From contig DIKH01000239.1 in assembly GCA_002424495.1 (NCBI GenBank), positions 1 to 7,398 of the forward strand: 7,398 nt of DNA, given 5' to 3'. Each line of letters opens with the position of its first letter. The stretch's first letter is position 1. The notes beneath the pieces were generated by a model. That model was not told the DNA's origin and ran no database searches. It saw only the letters and a program-made list of their open reading frames with translations. Origin of the DNA: Desulfobacteraceae bacterium UBA5623. GTDB lineage: Bacteria; Desulfobacterota; DSM-4660; Desulfatiglandales; Desulfatiglandaceae. This document shows positions 1-7,093 of the stretch, piece after piece. The translations under genes were made by a program, and so were the position numbers.

Positions 1-936
1 CCGGTCGGTACGGTGCCCATTTACCAGGCGGTTGTAGAGGCCATCGAAGACAAAGGTGGATTGATTCATCTTACGGTTGACAAGATCTTTGATGTGATCG
101 AACGGCAGGCAGAGGACGGCGTTGACTTTATTACAGTGCACTGTGGGCTCACAAGGCCGGCCCTGGATATATTAAAAAAACAGGGCAGGGTCACAGACAT
201 CGTGAGCCGGGGGGGAGCATTTCTGACCTGCTGGATGTTGCATCATGAAAAAGAAAATCCACTGTATGAAAATTATGACAGACTGCTGTCCATCGCCAAG
301 AAATATGATTTAACCCTCAGCCTGGGTGACGGGTTAAGGCCCGGGTGCCTTGCAGATGCTACGGACAGGGCACAGATTCACGAATTAATGACCCTGGGTC
401 ATCTTACTCAACTGGCATGGGAAGAAGATGTTCAGGTGATGATAGAAGGTCCTGGGCACATGCCCATTGATCAAATTCAGGCCAATGTGCTTCTGCAGAA
501 AAAACTTTGCCATCATGCCCCATTTTATGTCCTTGGTCCCCTGGTCACTGATATCGGTGCTGGTTACGATCACGTGGTTTGCGCTATTGGGGGGGCACTA
601 GCAGGGGCTGCAGGAGCGGACTTTCTCTGTTATGTGACTCCTGCAGAACATCTGTGTCTGCCCAGTGCGGCAGATGTAAGGGAAGGAGTTATTGTCACAA
701 AAATCGCAGCCCATGCGGCAGACATCGCCCGTGGAAACAAATTAGCAATTGAAAGAGACAGAAAAATGGCATTGGCCAGGAAAAATCTTGACTGGGAGTC
801 CCAGATAGGACTTGCCATTGCGCCTGAAAAGGCCAGGGAGTACCGGAAGCAAAACCCGCCGTCAGAGGATGATGTCTGCACAATGTGCGGAAAATACTGT
901 GCAATCAAACAGGTCAGAGAATATTTTGGGAAATAA
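1..936 (+). CDS. thiC: ThiC-type radical SAM enzyme (phosphomethylpyrimidine synthase, or its paralogue BzaF), 3' part
   Basis: ThiC converts aminoimidazole ribotide to hydroxymethylpyrimidine phosphate in thiamin synthesis, using S-adenosylmethionine and a 4Fe-4S cluster in the cytoplasm. The reading frame is open from base 1 and starts inside the conserved PVGTVPIYQA block, so the true start lies upstream; 311 residues are visible. Against a short-type ThiC of about 430 residues, roughly 120 are missing. Visible ThiC blocks are VSRGG, SLGDGLRPG, EGPGHMP and YVTPAEHL. The histidines of GPGH (457-459) and PAEH (649-651) are 64 residues apart, as in E. coli ThiC, and I infer they are the metal ligands. 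The C-terminal cluster cysteines are at 877-879, 886-888 and 898-900, giving C-x2-C-x3-C, one residue shorter than in E. coli. The block after LVTDI reads GAGYDH where APGYDH is usual. The paralogue BzaF (5-hydroxybenzimidazole synthase, B12 lower ligand) cannot be excluded from this fragment. No thiamin or cobalamin neighbour is visible. Confidence 0.93.
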   Translation, partial: PVGTVPIYQAVVEAIEDKGGLIHLTVDKIFDVIERQAEDGVDFITVHCGLTRPALDILKKQGRVTDIVSRGGAFLTCWMLHHEKENPLYENYDRLLSIAKKYDLTLSLGDGLRPGCLADATDRAQIHELMTLGHLTQLAWEEDVQVMIEGPGHMPIDQIQANVLLQKKLCHHAPFYVLGPLVTDIGAGYDHVVCAIGGALAGAAGADFLCYVTPAEHLCLPSAADVREGVIVTKIAAHAADIARGNKLAIERDRKMALARKNLDWESQIGLAIAPEKAREYRKQNPPSEDDVCTMCGKYCAIKQVREYFGK

Positions 937-967
937 TCATTCTATCTTGCCTGCCGTAAAATATTTT

Positions 968-983
968 TGGCACATAAAATGCA
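968..983 (+). promoter_or_regulatory. Candidate sigma-54 (-24/-12) promoter
   Basis: The sequence is TGGCAC, six A/T bases, then TGCA. The invariant GG (969-970) and GC (981-982) are separated by exactly 10 bases, the spacing required for RpoN. Against the consensus TGGCACG-N4-TTGCA only the base after the first hexamer and one T of the second element deviate. The expected transcription start is near 994, about 240 bases upstream of the NlpC/P60 gene. Activator and IHF sites were not identified. A weak terminator candidate lies just downstream, so the transcript could be attenuated or serve another purpose. The call is based on sequence only; a chance match in AT-rich DNA remains possible. 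Confidence 0.5.
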
Positions 984-1000
984 TAATATTTTTGAAATTT

Positions 1001-1045
1001 TGAGGATTTCTAAACCCTCTTGATTATCTGGGACCTCATTTTTTT
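1001..1045 (+). terminator. Weak rho-independent terminator candidate after thiC
   Basis: TGAGG (1001-1005) pairs with CCTCA (1034-1038), which is followed directly by seven T residues (1039-1045). Inside, CCC (1015-1017) can pair with GGG (1030-1032). The outer stem is only 5 bp and is interrupted by an asymmetric internal loop, so the structure is weak. Its position, 65 bases after the thiC stop and before the next promoter, fits the end of the thiC transcript. Confidence 0.35.
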
Positions 1046-1066
1046 AAGAATACGGCTGAAAGTGGC

Positions 1067-1095
1067 TTGACAAGTAGATTGCTTTCCATTATCTT
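1067..1095 (+). promoter_or_regulatory. Sigma-70-like promoter for the NlpC/P60 gene
   Basis: A perfect -35 hexamer TTGACA (1067-1072) is followed, after a 17-base spacer, by TATCTT (1090-1095), a 4 of 6 match to the -10 consensus. Transcription would start near 1102, giving a leader of about 135 bases before the ATG at 1238. It lies after the terminator candidate and on the same strand as the next gene. The call is from sequence only. Confidence 0.5.
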
Positions 1096-1150
1096 GCTGA
1101 ACCCATAATAGGTTTTTTTCGTGGAGCCCCGAGGAGGCATCTCAATAAAT

Positions 1151-1195
1151 TAACTGGTTACAGTTACAGTTCGTTCACAAAATTGATCAATTGAT
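1151..1195. repeat. Cluster of small dyads and a short tandem repeat in the NlpC/P60 leader
   Basis: Three symmetrical elements lie close together between the promoter and the start codon. TAACTG (1151-1156) and CAGTTA (1161-1166) form a perfect 6-bp inverted repeat around GTTA. A 6-base unit GTTACA is repeated two and a half times (1157-1171). AATTGATCAATT (1181-1192) is a perfect 12-base palindrome that overlaps a second palindrome, ATCAATTGAT (1186-1195). They could be protein-binding operators or small RNA hairpins. No known operator or riboswitch consensus was recognised. Confidence 0.35.
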
Positions 1196-1237
1196 AATTT
1201 GTTAATCCATTAGCGCCTGATTTTTCCGATTGACGAA

Positions 1238-2458
1238 ATGCAACCACCACCTCACCGAAAAGGTCCTTTTATTAAGTTAGTCTGCTGGGTAACACTGTTC
1301 GTCTTTTTTTTGATGCCGATCGAAGGTGCAGTGGCCGGACAGCCAACGGACCGCATTCATATCAAAAACCTGACCGGCGAAAGTGACTCATCCGCCATAT
1401 TTCCGTCAGAACAAGACCTCAGAGTAGAATTAAAAAAATTCCTTGGCATCCCTTATCGCTGGGGGGGCGCCAGCAAGAGTGGTTTGGATTGCTCCGGCCT
1501 GACAAAGTGCATTTATTCCCAGTTACTGGGTATTGACCTGCCTCATAATTCCGCCGCGCAAAGCAGGGTGAAAGCACTTGAGGATATCTCACCTTTTAAG
1601 GGCGAGTTAAAGATGGGAGATCTGCTTTTTTTCGGTCCCAGGAAAAAAGGTATCAACCACGTGGGAATTTATATGTCCGACGGAAAATTCATTCATGCCT
1701 CCAGGAGGTCGGGGGTGAACATTTCCAGCCTCAGAGAGGACTATTGGAAAAACAGGTTCGTCAGATCCAAACGTGTGAAGGACTCTGGATTTCGCAAAAT
1801 GTCTGATGACTATGGAATCTCAGGCATGAGGGAACTGCTTGCGCTGTCTGGCAATAGCCCCTATGACAGGTCAATGCAGGCTGTTGAAATGGGTTATTCC
1901 AGCCCTCTTTTGAGCTCAATTAATCTCAATGTTGATACCTTCTTTCGAATGACACCACTTGTAAATGAACATCAGAAGATAAAGATGAATTTACGCAGCT
2001 GGGACCATAGTGTTGTGGACACAATACCGGACTTTGAGACAAAACAAGGCGTTAGGGTCTTTACGGACTTGACCCCTGTTAAGTGGTTGACAATCACTCC
2101 ATCGTTCACCCGTCTGAATGATCTGGGCCTTTATAAAAACCGGGATGACATCCCTGTCCACATCTTAGGTCTTGATACCGTTCTTAAACCTAAGGCATCC
2201 CGCTGGTCATTCGCTATGTCGGCCCGCACCTGGAACCAGAAAGATTATTATGACTGGACATCAGGGGGCTTACAGGATGTGGACTCTTATGAGGTCGGAA
2301 TCGGACTGGGTTTGCATCTAACAAACTCCTTTAAGTTCTCCCTAATCGGGATGGGTAGGTACAACAGTTATGATGAGATGCAATACGTCTCTGACAACGA
2401 TCCAAGATTGTCACCCTTCATAAGCAATATAGCCTTCAAATTGGATTTCGCTTTCTAG
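1238..2458 (+). CDS. Secreted NlpC/P60 (C40) peptidase with a C-terminal outer-membrane barrel-like domain
   Basis: 406 residues. Residues 1-33 form a signal peptide: basic N-region with RK, a hydrophobic core at about 11-28, and a signal peptidase I site AVA|GQ after residue 33. Residues 63-178 are an NlpC/P60 fold, a family of cysteine peptidases that usually cut peptidoglycan stem peptides. Cys85 lies in DCSGL, His141 in NHVGIY and the third catalytic position is His153 in FIHAS, so the triad looks intact. Residues 179-223 are a linker. Residues 224-406 contain eight or nine stretches of alternating polar and apolar residues, and the protein ends in DFAF with a terminal phenylalanine, as outer-membrane barrels recognised by BAM do. 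The barrel is inferred from pattern, not homology. The start is fixed by the signal peptide and an in-frame stop at 1211-1213; no clear Shine-Dalgarno sequence precedes it. The gene stands alone and converges with a penicillin-binding protein gene. Confidence 0.88.
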   Translation: MQPPPHRKGPFIKLVCWVTLFVFFLMPIEGAVAGQPTDRIHIKNLTGESDSSAIFPSEQDLRVELKKFLGIPYRWGGASKSGLDCSGLTKCIYSQLLGIDLPHNSAAQSRVKALEDISPFKGELKMGDLLFFGPRKKGINHVGIYMSDGKFIHASRRSGVNISSLREDYWKNRFVRSKRVKDSGFRKMSDDYGISGMRELLALSGNSPYDRSMQAVEMGYSSPLLSSINLNVDTFFRMTPLVNEHQKIKMNLRSWDHSVVDTIPDFETKQGVRVFTDLTPVKWLTITPSFTRLNDLGLYKNRDDIPVHILGLDTVLKPKASRWSFAMSARTWNQKDYYDWTSGGLQDVDSYEVGIGLGLHLTNSFKFSLIGMGRYNSYDEMQYVSDNDPRLSPFISNIAFKLDFAF

Positions 2459-2469
2459 GAGGTTATCTG

Positions 2470-2500
2470 ATTTTTCCTTCATCCTCGTGCCCGGAAAAAT
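2470..2500. repeat. Inverted repeat between convergent genes
   Basis: ATTTTTCC (2470-2477) and GGAAAAAT (2493-2500) form a perfect 8-bp stem around a 15-base loop in the 52-base gap between the two convergent stop codons. It could act on either transcript. The stem is AT-rich and neither strand has a T tract after it, so it is not a standard intrinsic terminator. No better terminator is visible in this gap. Confidence 0.3.
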
Positions 2501-2510
2501 ATCTCATCTC

Positions 2511-5500
2511 TCATCCTGTGATAAGTGGTTTGATCCTGGGCCAGAGGATGCTTAGCACCTGAACCGGTAATGCACTGGTAAATGAATACCTTGAAGCGTC
2601 TTCCCCTGGAACAAAGGCTGTAAGAACTCCGTAGAAACGTTCTCCCATAAGAAATACAAAAACCGCCGTACGATTTACCACCTTTGAGCCAATCAACTGG
2701 GCGCCTGAGCCAAAGGTTTTGTAACGGTGGTCTCCAGTGCCTGTCTTGCCTCCGACCTCAATAGGGCTGCCGTCATTGCCCACCAAGGTATTTGCAATTC
2801 GCCTTGCTGTCCCTGCCTGAACAACATCCAGCAGAAGTCCTTTTGCGACTTGGGCCACTTCTTCAGGTAAAACCCTTTCTCCTGGTGCTGTGTCCGGCTC
2901 CATTATTGTTTCATAAGGAGTATCCTTGGCAAAATGGAGCCGTTCAAAACGGATCAAGGGATTTTTGACTCCGCCGTTCGCTATAATTCCGATAAGGTCT
3001 GCAAGGGCATGGGGTCTATCAGCCGAACTGCCGATAGATGTCGCATAAGACGGAACCAGGAAATCAAACGGATAGCCGAGCTTTTTCCATTCCTTATGAA
3101 TTTCCTGGAATGATTCCAGTTCCAATATGGTTCGAATACGCCTTATCTGGGCGCCTTTGTGCCTGGTCTTGAAAAGCCATTTGTAGACATCCTGTCTTTC
3201 CCTGGCACTTGCCTCCACCATTTCAGCAAGGTCTGCATTCGGATGGATGCATTTATACCTGACAACCCACAGCTCCAGTGGATGCACCCGTGCGATATAT
3301 CCTGTATCAGCAAGGGAAAAGGACTCGGGACCATATTTCTCGTACAATCTAAAAAGAGTCTCAGGTGAAAGCGTGGAGTTGGGAAGACGGTCTTTGATAA
3401 ATTCGGAAAATTCGTCAATATCACCAGATGGTTGTACAAAACGATAGGCAGCCGCCAGGCGGGCGGGATTGTTTTGGATACCGGACACCAGGCGATCAAA
3501 GGCCTCTTTTGGTTTTTTGTTGGAGTATTTTTGATAGAACCTCCTCAAAAAGGTCTTGCCTTCCTGGTCTGCAAATTTTGCAAGGTATTGCCGTCGTTCT
3601 GATTCTTCCATGAACTCCAGATGGGAGGGGTTAAGGCCCACTGACTGAAACATGTAATGGTGTGCGATGTCTCTCATCAGTCTAATAAATACCAGATTAA
3701 CAGAGTTTCTGAATGCCTCACGGACAGTCATGATCTTAGTGTCATCGGTTTTATGAAAATTATGGAACGTATGCAACCCGCCTCCTGTAAAAAAACTCTC
3801 TGCCGGGCTGGCCGAATAGGTTCGATCCACAGCCGCCTCGAGCATCGCTTTGAGGCCCTTGTCCGAGGCGCTGAACATATAATCCAATGCCCAAAGGGTA
3901 AGCCGGTCTCCATCCTTTCGGATTAGATCATTTTGTATATCCAGTACCGCCTGTGAAACTCCTGAATAACGATTATGGAGATCGGCTATAATTTCCAGGT
4001 AATTGACCAGGGTGCGAAATTTCGCCGTTGACCCCAGATCAAGCTTCATGCTCTCGTCAATATTAAACGGACCATCATAATTATTTGTTTGGACGCGCAA
4101 ATAATTTGCGTTTTGCCCCCGTTCATATAGGCTAAAACTATAAATGAGATTTGACGGATCTCCACTTTCCAACAGATAATGACTTCTTAGGCCTGCCGCA
4201 AAAGCAACCTCAGGCCTCTTGAGATTCTTGAAGACTTCAGTAACCGCCTCTTGGATATCCATGCGTATTGTGCTTTGGGCAGAAAGATCCAGCCTGTCAA
4301 GCATGTAGAAATTGGGCACCTTCAATGTCGAAAGCAGCTTTGTGCGCAATAGGTTCACTGCCTTCCAGCGATTTGAAGATGCCGGGTAGTTGAACTGCCT
4401 GTCTTTGCGAAAAACAGGCCTGACCTTTAGCGCTGCATCGCGCAGCTCCGGTGAAATCGCCCCATCGTCCGCCATCAATTTCAGATAATGGTCTGCAAGC
4501 TCATGCAAGGATGAACGCTCTGTAATCAGATAAGCAGAAGGCCTGCGATGCGCCAGAAAGAGGCTTAAGATCTGCCTGTAGGCCAATGCGGCCTTGTCAA
4601 TATCTACAGAAGGATCATTAATTGTCCCCGTCCCGAGCAGGGAATTGACTTCATCAAAATCCGCCCCAAACCATGCCCACAAACCATCTCCCAGACTATT
4701 TACCTCCCCGTAACCTGCGGCGGCGGCAAGCGGTATGGAATTGATATAGTCCAAAATAATCCTTTTTCTGGTGCTTAGGGTCCACGGACCATCCATATAA
4801 CACCTCAGAGATGCGGAAACCATCTGACGCAACTTTTCCACCACCGAACCTGTAACGCCCTCCGGGGAGTGGCGATATTTTTCCAGTTGAGTCGCAAGTG
4901 TGCTGCCTCCTATCTTTTTGTGCCCTTTGTCAACAACGGCCAAACCCAGATCCAAAACCGACCTTGCCAGCCGCCCCCAGTCAACTGCCGGATTTTTCCA
5001 TGGATATCTATTGTCAAGCAGATCGCGGTTTTCTATATATAGCAGGGCATTGACTACAAGAGGGGGGATCGAATCAAAGTTATCATATACCCGCTGGGGA
5101 TAACTTGCCTCGAAAATATTCTCTCCAGTGCAGTCAGAGACATTGAGTCCGGCCTGTGTTTTTTCGTGATAGGGAGGAAACACCCCCCATTGGGTCAATT
5201 CCAAGAGAAGAGGTGAAAAACGCGCCTGGAGTTTTACCTTATACCTTTTTTCCTGCAAGGAAACCCACTCCGGAATCTGCGAATAACCCAGCCGCAGGTC
5301 ATAAGGACCTTCAGAGGGAAAACCAATGGAATCACTTTTTCCGGCTTCATTCCAGTAAGTTAGTTTGGCTGCTATACGTGTGAATATCTTTGCCTGCATC
5401 TTTGAGGTCTTTATTTCATTGCCGGCCACAAAGACAATCAAACCCAAAAGAATCATGTACAAAGGGGTCATAATAAGCAGGTGCAGAAAAAACCTTCTTA

Positions 5501-5525
5501 GGTGATATTCTCTATTTCTCTTCAT
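2511..5525 (-). CDS. Large divergent class A penicillin-binding protein (GT51 glycosyltransferase plus transpeptidase)
   Basis: 1004 residues, an inner-membrane peptidoglycan synthase facing the periplasm. A short basic N-terminus precedes one membrane segment (about 11-34). Residues 152-290 resemble GT51: Glu165 in an ENR motif where EDxxF is usual, GGSTLATQL at 206-214, and an ILDYIN block from 257 ending at AWFG. The second catalytic Glu of standard GT51 enzymes appears to align with Gln234. The transpeptidase has Ser499-Lys502 (STAK), SVN at 608-610 and KTG at 927-929, all intact. About 315 residues separate SVN from KTG, more than twice the usual distance, because of a helical insertion at about 620-825. 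From memory, proteins of this length with GEVNSLGDGLWAWFG-like and RRIRT-like blocks form an uncharacterised proteobacterial subfamily. It starts 37 bases after mnmE; a possible ribosome site (AAAGG, 5539-5543) is rather far, at 13 bases. It is probably co-transcribed with mnmE. Confidence 0.92.
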   Translation of the reverse strand: MKRNREYHLRRFFLHLLIMTPLYMILLGLIVFVAGNEIKTSKMQAKIFTRIAAKLTYWNEAGKSDSIGFPSEGPYDLRLGYSQIPEWVSLQEKRYKVKLQARFSPLLLELTQWGVFPPYHEKTQAGLNVSDCTGENIFEASYPQRVYDNFDSIPPLVVNALLYIENRDLLDNRYPWKNPAVDWGRLARSVLDLGLAVVDKGHKKIGGSTLATQLEKYRHSPEGVTGSVVEKLRQMVSASLRCYMDGPWTLSTRKRIILDYINSIPLAAAAGYGEVNSLGDGLWAWFGADFDEVNSLLGTGTINDPSVDIDKAALAYRQILSLFLAHRRPSAYLITERSSLHELADHYLKLMADDGAISPELRDAALKVRPVFRKDRQFNYPASSNRWKAVNLLRTKLLSTLKVPNFYMLDRLDLSAQSTIRMDIQEAVTEVFKNLKRPEVAFAAGLRSHYLLESGDPSNLIYSFSLYERGQNANYLRVQTNNYDGPFNIDESMKLDLGSTAKFRTLVNYLEIIADLHNRYSGVSQAVLDIQNDLIRKDGDRLTLWALDYMFSASDKGLKAMLEAAVDRTYSASPAESFFTGGGLHTFHNFHKTDDTKIMTVREAFRNSVNLVFIRLMRDIAHHYMFQSVGLNPSHLEFMEESERRQYLAKFADQEGKTFLRRFYQKYSNKKPKEAFDRLVSGIQNNPARLAAAYRFVQPSGDIDEFSEFIKDRLPNSTLSPETLFRLYEKYGPESFSLADTGYIARVHPLELWVVRYKCIHPNADLAEMVEASARERQDVYKWLFKTRHKGAQIRRIRTILELESFQEIHKEWKKLGYPFDFLVPSYATSIGSSADRPHALADLIGIIANGGVKNPLIRFERLHFAKDTPYETIMEPDTAPGERVLPEEVAQVAKGLLLDVVQAGTARRIANTLVGNDGSPIEVGGKTGTGDHRYKTFGSGAQLIGSKVVNRTAVFVFLMGERFYGVLTAFVPGEDASRYSFTSALPVQVLSILWPRIKPLITG

Positions 5526-5562
5526 GCCTGTAAAAAGACCTTTCTCATAGCAGCTGCTGACA

Positions 5563-6975
5563 TTACTTTCCTAAGCAGAATTGACTGAAGATGCTGTCCA
5601 GGACCTCTTCTCCGGTGGTCTCCCCGATGATCCCCCCTAACGCTTCCAGGCCGCTTGTGAGCTCCTCGGCAACAATCTCCATCGGCGATTCCACCTCCAG
5701 ATTGCGTACCGCACCATTGAAAAAGGCTGCCGCATCAACTAATGCCTGTTTATGTCTCAGATTGGGAACAATATTTGACGATACAAGGTCAGTATCATCT
5801 TTGAAAATACACTGAACAATTGTTTTTCTCAATTCATTTAGACCTTGACCAGTCAGGGCCGAGATCCGGGCAACAGGAAATCCGTCCATATAAGAACCCT
5901 GGTTCATAGCAAAAGGCAGGTCAATCTTGTTGACAACGATCAGAGCCTTTTTTCCTCTGGCCGTTTTTATAATACCCAAATCATCATCATTCAAAGGCCT
6001 GCTTTGATCAACAACGACCAGAAGAAGGTCGGCCTCCATCATCTTCTTCTCCGCCAGATGAACACCTATTTTTTCCAACTCGTCTTTTACCTCTCCGAAC
6101 CCTGCCGTATCCATGAGTCGCAATGGCACTCCGTTCACAGAGATATGGGAACCTATCACATCCCTTGTCGTACCTGGCACTGATGTCACAATTGCCCGTT
6201 GTTCATTTAAAAGCCTGTTAAAAAGGCTGGATTTTCCGGCATTAACGCGGCCCACAATCACGGTATTGACACCATCAACCCAGAACCTCTTGCTGGCATG
6301 GGCCTCTATCAACTCCTCAATCGGCCCGATCACATATCTTCTTATGGAATTAATGGCCTCTTCCCGCGGCACGATGTCAGCATCCTCTTCAGGGAAATCA
6401 ATCGCCACTTCCACCTGGGCAAGGATATCCACGACCCTGTGTCTTAGTTCCTCTATTTTCTGTCTGAATAATCCCTGAACCTGTTGGGAGGCAAGGTGAA
6501 GTCCCCTTACCGATTGGGAATTGATGAGGTTCATTACTGCCTCGGCCTGGGTAAGATCAATCCTTCCATTGACAAAGGCCCTTAGGGTGAATTCTCCCGG
6601 CCTTGCAAGCCTTGCACCCTCATTTATGACAACCTGGAGTAGCATGGACAGAATGAGATGACCACTGTGGGAATTGATCTCTATTACGTCTTCTCTGGTA
6701 TAGGAGTGGGGCGCCTTCATGTAGGACAAGAGGACCTCATCAATCAAGGACAGGGAGGAGGGATCATACACCTGTCCCAACTGGAGAAAATGACTCTTAA
6801 AATGGCTTAAGGGATTTTTTGGTCTGAATATCTTTTTTGCGATTTTAAGGGACAGTGGTCCACTGACTCGTATTATGCCGATTCCTGCCTGTCCTATTGG
6901 TGTGGCAATGGCTGCAATAGTATCCTGGTCTGAGAGGATTTGACCAGAATTTTTTATCTCTTGCCCATTGTTCAT
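5563..6975 (-). CDS. mnmE: tRNA uridine-5-carboxymethylaminomethyl(34) synthesis GTPase MnmE
   Basis: MnmE works with MnmG to place an aminomethyl or carboxymethylaminomethyl group on wobble uridine 34 of certain tRNAs in the cytoplasm. From the chosen start it has 470 residues, close to the family's usual length. The N-terminal formyl-THF-binding domain begins with DTIAAIATPIG at 18-28. The G domain inserted in the helical domain has the P-loop GRVNAGKS (242-249, with Val where Pro is common), TTRD at 269-272, DTAG at 289-292 and NKID at 349-352. The C-terminus carries the catalytic CLGK motif with Cys467. The frame stays open upstream to an ATG at 7098, but the extra 41 residues are unlike MnmE and are encoded by two stem-loops, so I start at 6975. 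Its Shine-Dalgarno is weak. jag lies upstream, as in many bacteria, and a penicillin-binding protein gene follows after 37 bases. Confidence 0.97.
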   Translation of the reverse strand: MNNGQEIKNSGQILSDQDTIAAIATPIGQAGIGIIRVSGPLSLKIAKKIFRPKNPLSHFKSHFLQLGQVYDPSSLSLIDEVLLSYMKAPHSYTREDVIEINSHSGHLILSMLLQVVINEGARLARPGEFTLRAFVNGRIDLTQAEAVMNLINSQSVRGLHLASQQVQGLFRQKIEELRHRVVDILAQVEVAIDFPEEDADIVPREEAINSIRRYVIGPIEELIEAHASKRFWVDGVNTVIVGRVNAGKSSLFNRLLNEQRAIVTSVPGTTRDVIGSHISVNGVPLRLMDTAGFGEVKDELEKIGVHLAEKKMMEADLLLVVVDQSRPLNDDDLGIIKTARGKKALIVVNKIDLPFAMNQGSYMDGFPVARISALTGQGLNELRKTIVQCIFKDDTDLVSSNIVPNLRHKQALVDAAAFFNGAVRNLEVESPMEIVAEELTSGLEALGGIIGETTGEEVLDSIFSQFCLGK

Positions 6976-7020
6976 AGCTTGTTCACTGAATAAGAAGGCA
7001 ATTTTCAGCACGCTGTCCTG

Positions 7021-7093
7021 GGCCGACAATTTTTTACAATTGATGGGCCGCGGCAGTCTTTTTGTGTTCCCGTACGGGCAGGTACAAGACTGC
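7021..7093 (-). repeat. Two consecutive stem-loops between jag and mnmE
   Basis: Read in the direction of transcription (- strand), the first element has an 8-bp stem: + strand arms 7053-7060 (GCAGTCTT) and 7086-7093 (AAGACTGC), with the palindrome CCCGTACGGG (7069-7078) in its loop. The second has GGCC arms (7046-7049 and 7021-7024) around an inner CAATT/AATTG stem (7027-7031 and 7038-7042). Neither is followed by a T tract on the - strand, so they are unlikely to be plain terminators. They could mark an RNA processing site, a translational control element or REP-like repeats. Confidence 0.45.

Noticed and set aside
13..936. GTG at position 13 as the start of the thiC-type gene
   Set aside because: The GTG encodes the Val of the conserved PVGTVPIYQ block inside the protein; the frame is open to the left edge, so the gene is truncated by the window.
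960..994. Direct repeat of AATATTTTTG at 960-969 and 985-994
   Set aside because: Ten bases of AT-rich sequence are likely to recur by chance; no further copies in the region.
1103..1237. Riboswitch (c-di-GMP or c-di-AMP type) in the leader of the NlpC/P60 gene
   Set aside because: None of the conserved core blocks of those riboswitches could be found by eye.
3143..3499. 118-residue open frame on the - strand, and several frames of 61-121 residues on both strands at 385-1003, 3159-3926, 4900-5383 and 5591-7198
   Set aside because: They overlap strong genes in other frames, have no domain-like composition or ribosome sites, and are explained as shadows of thiC, the penicillin-binding protein, mnmE and jag.
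5549..5558. Palindrome AGCAGCTGCT between mnmE and the penicillin-binding protein gene
   Set aside because: It has no loop and no T tract, so it is not a convincing terminator; a 10-base palindrome alone is weak evidence for an operator.
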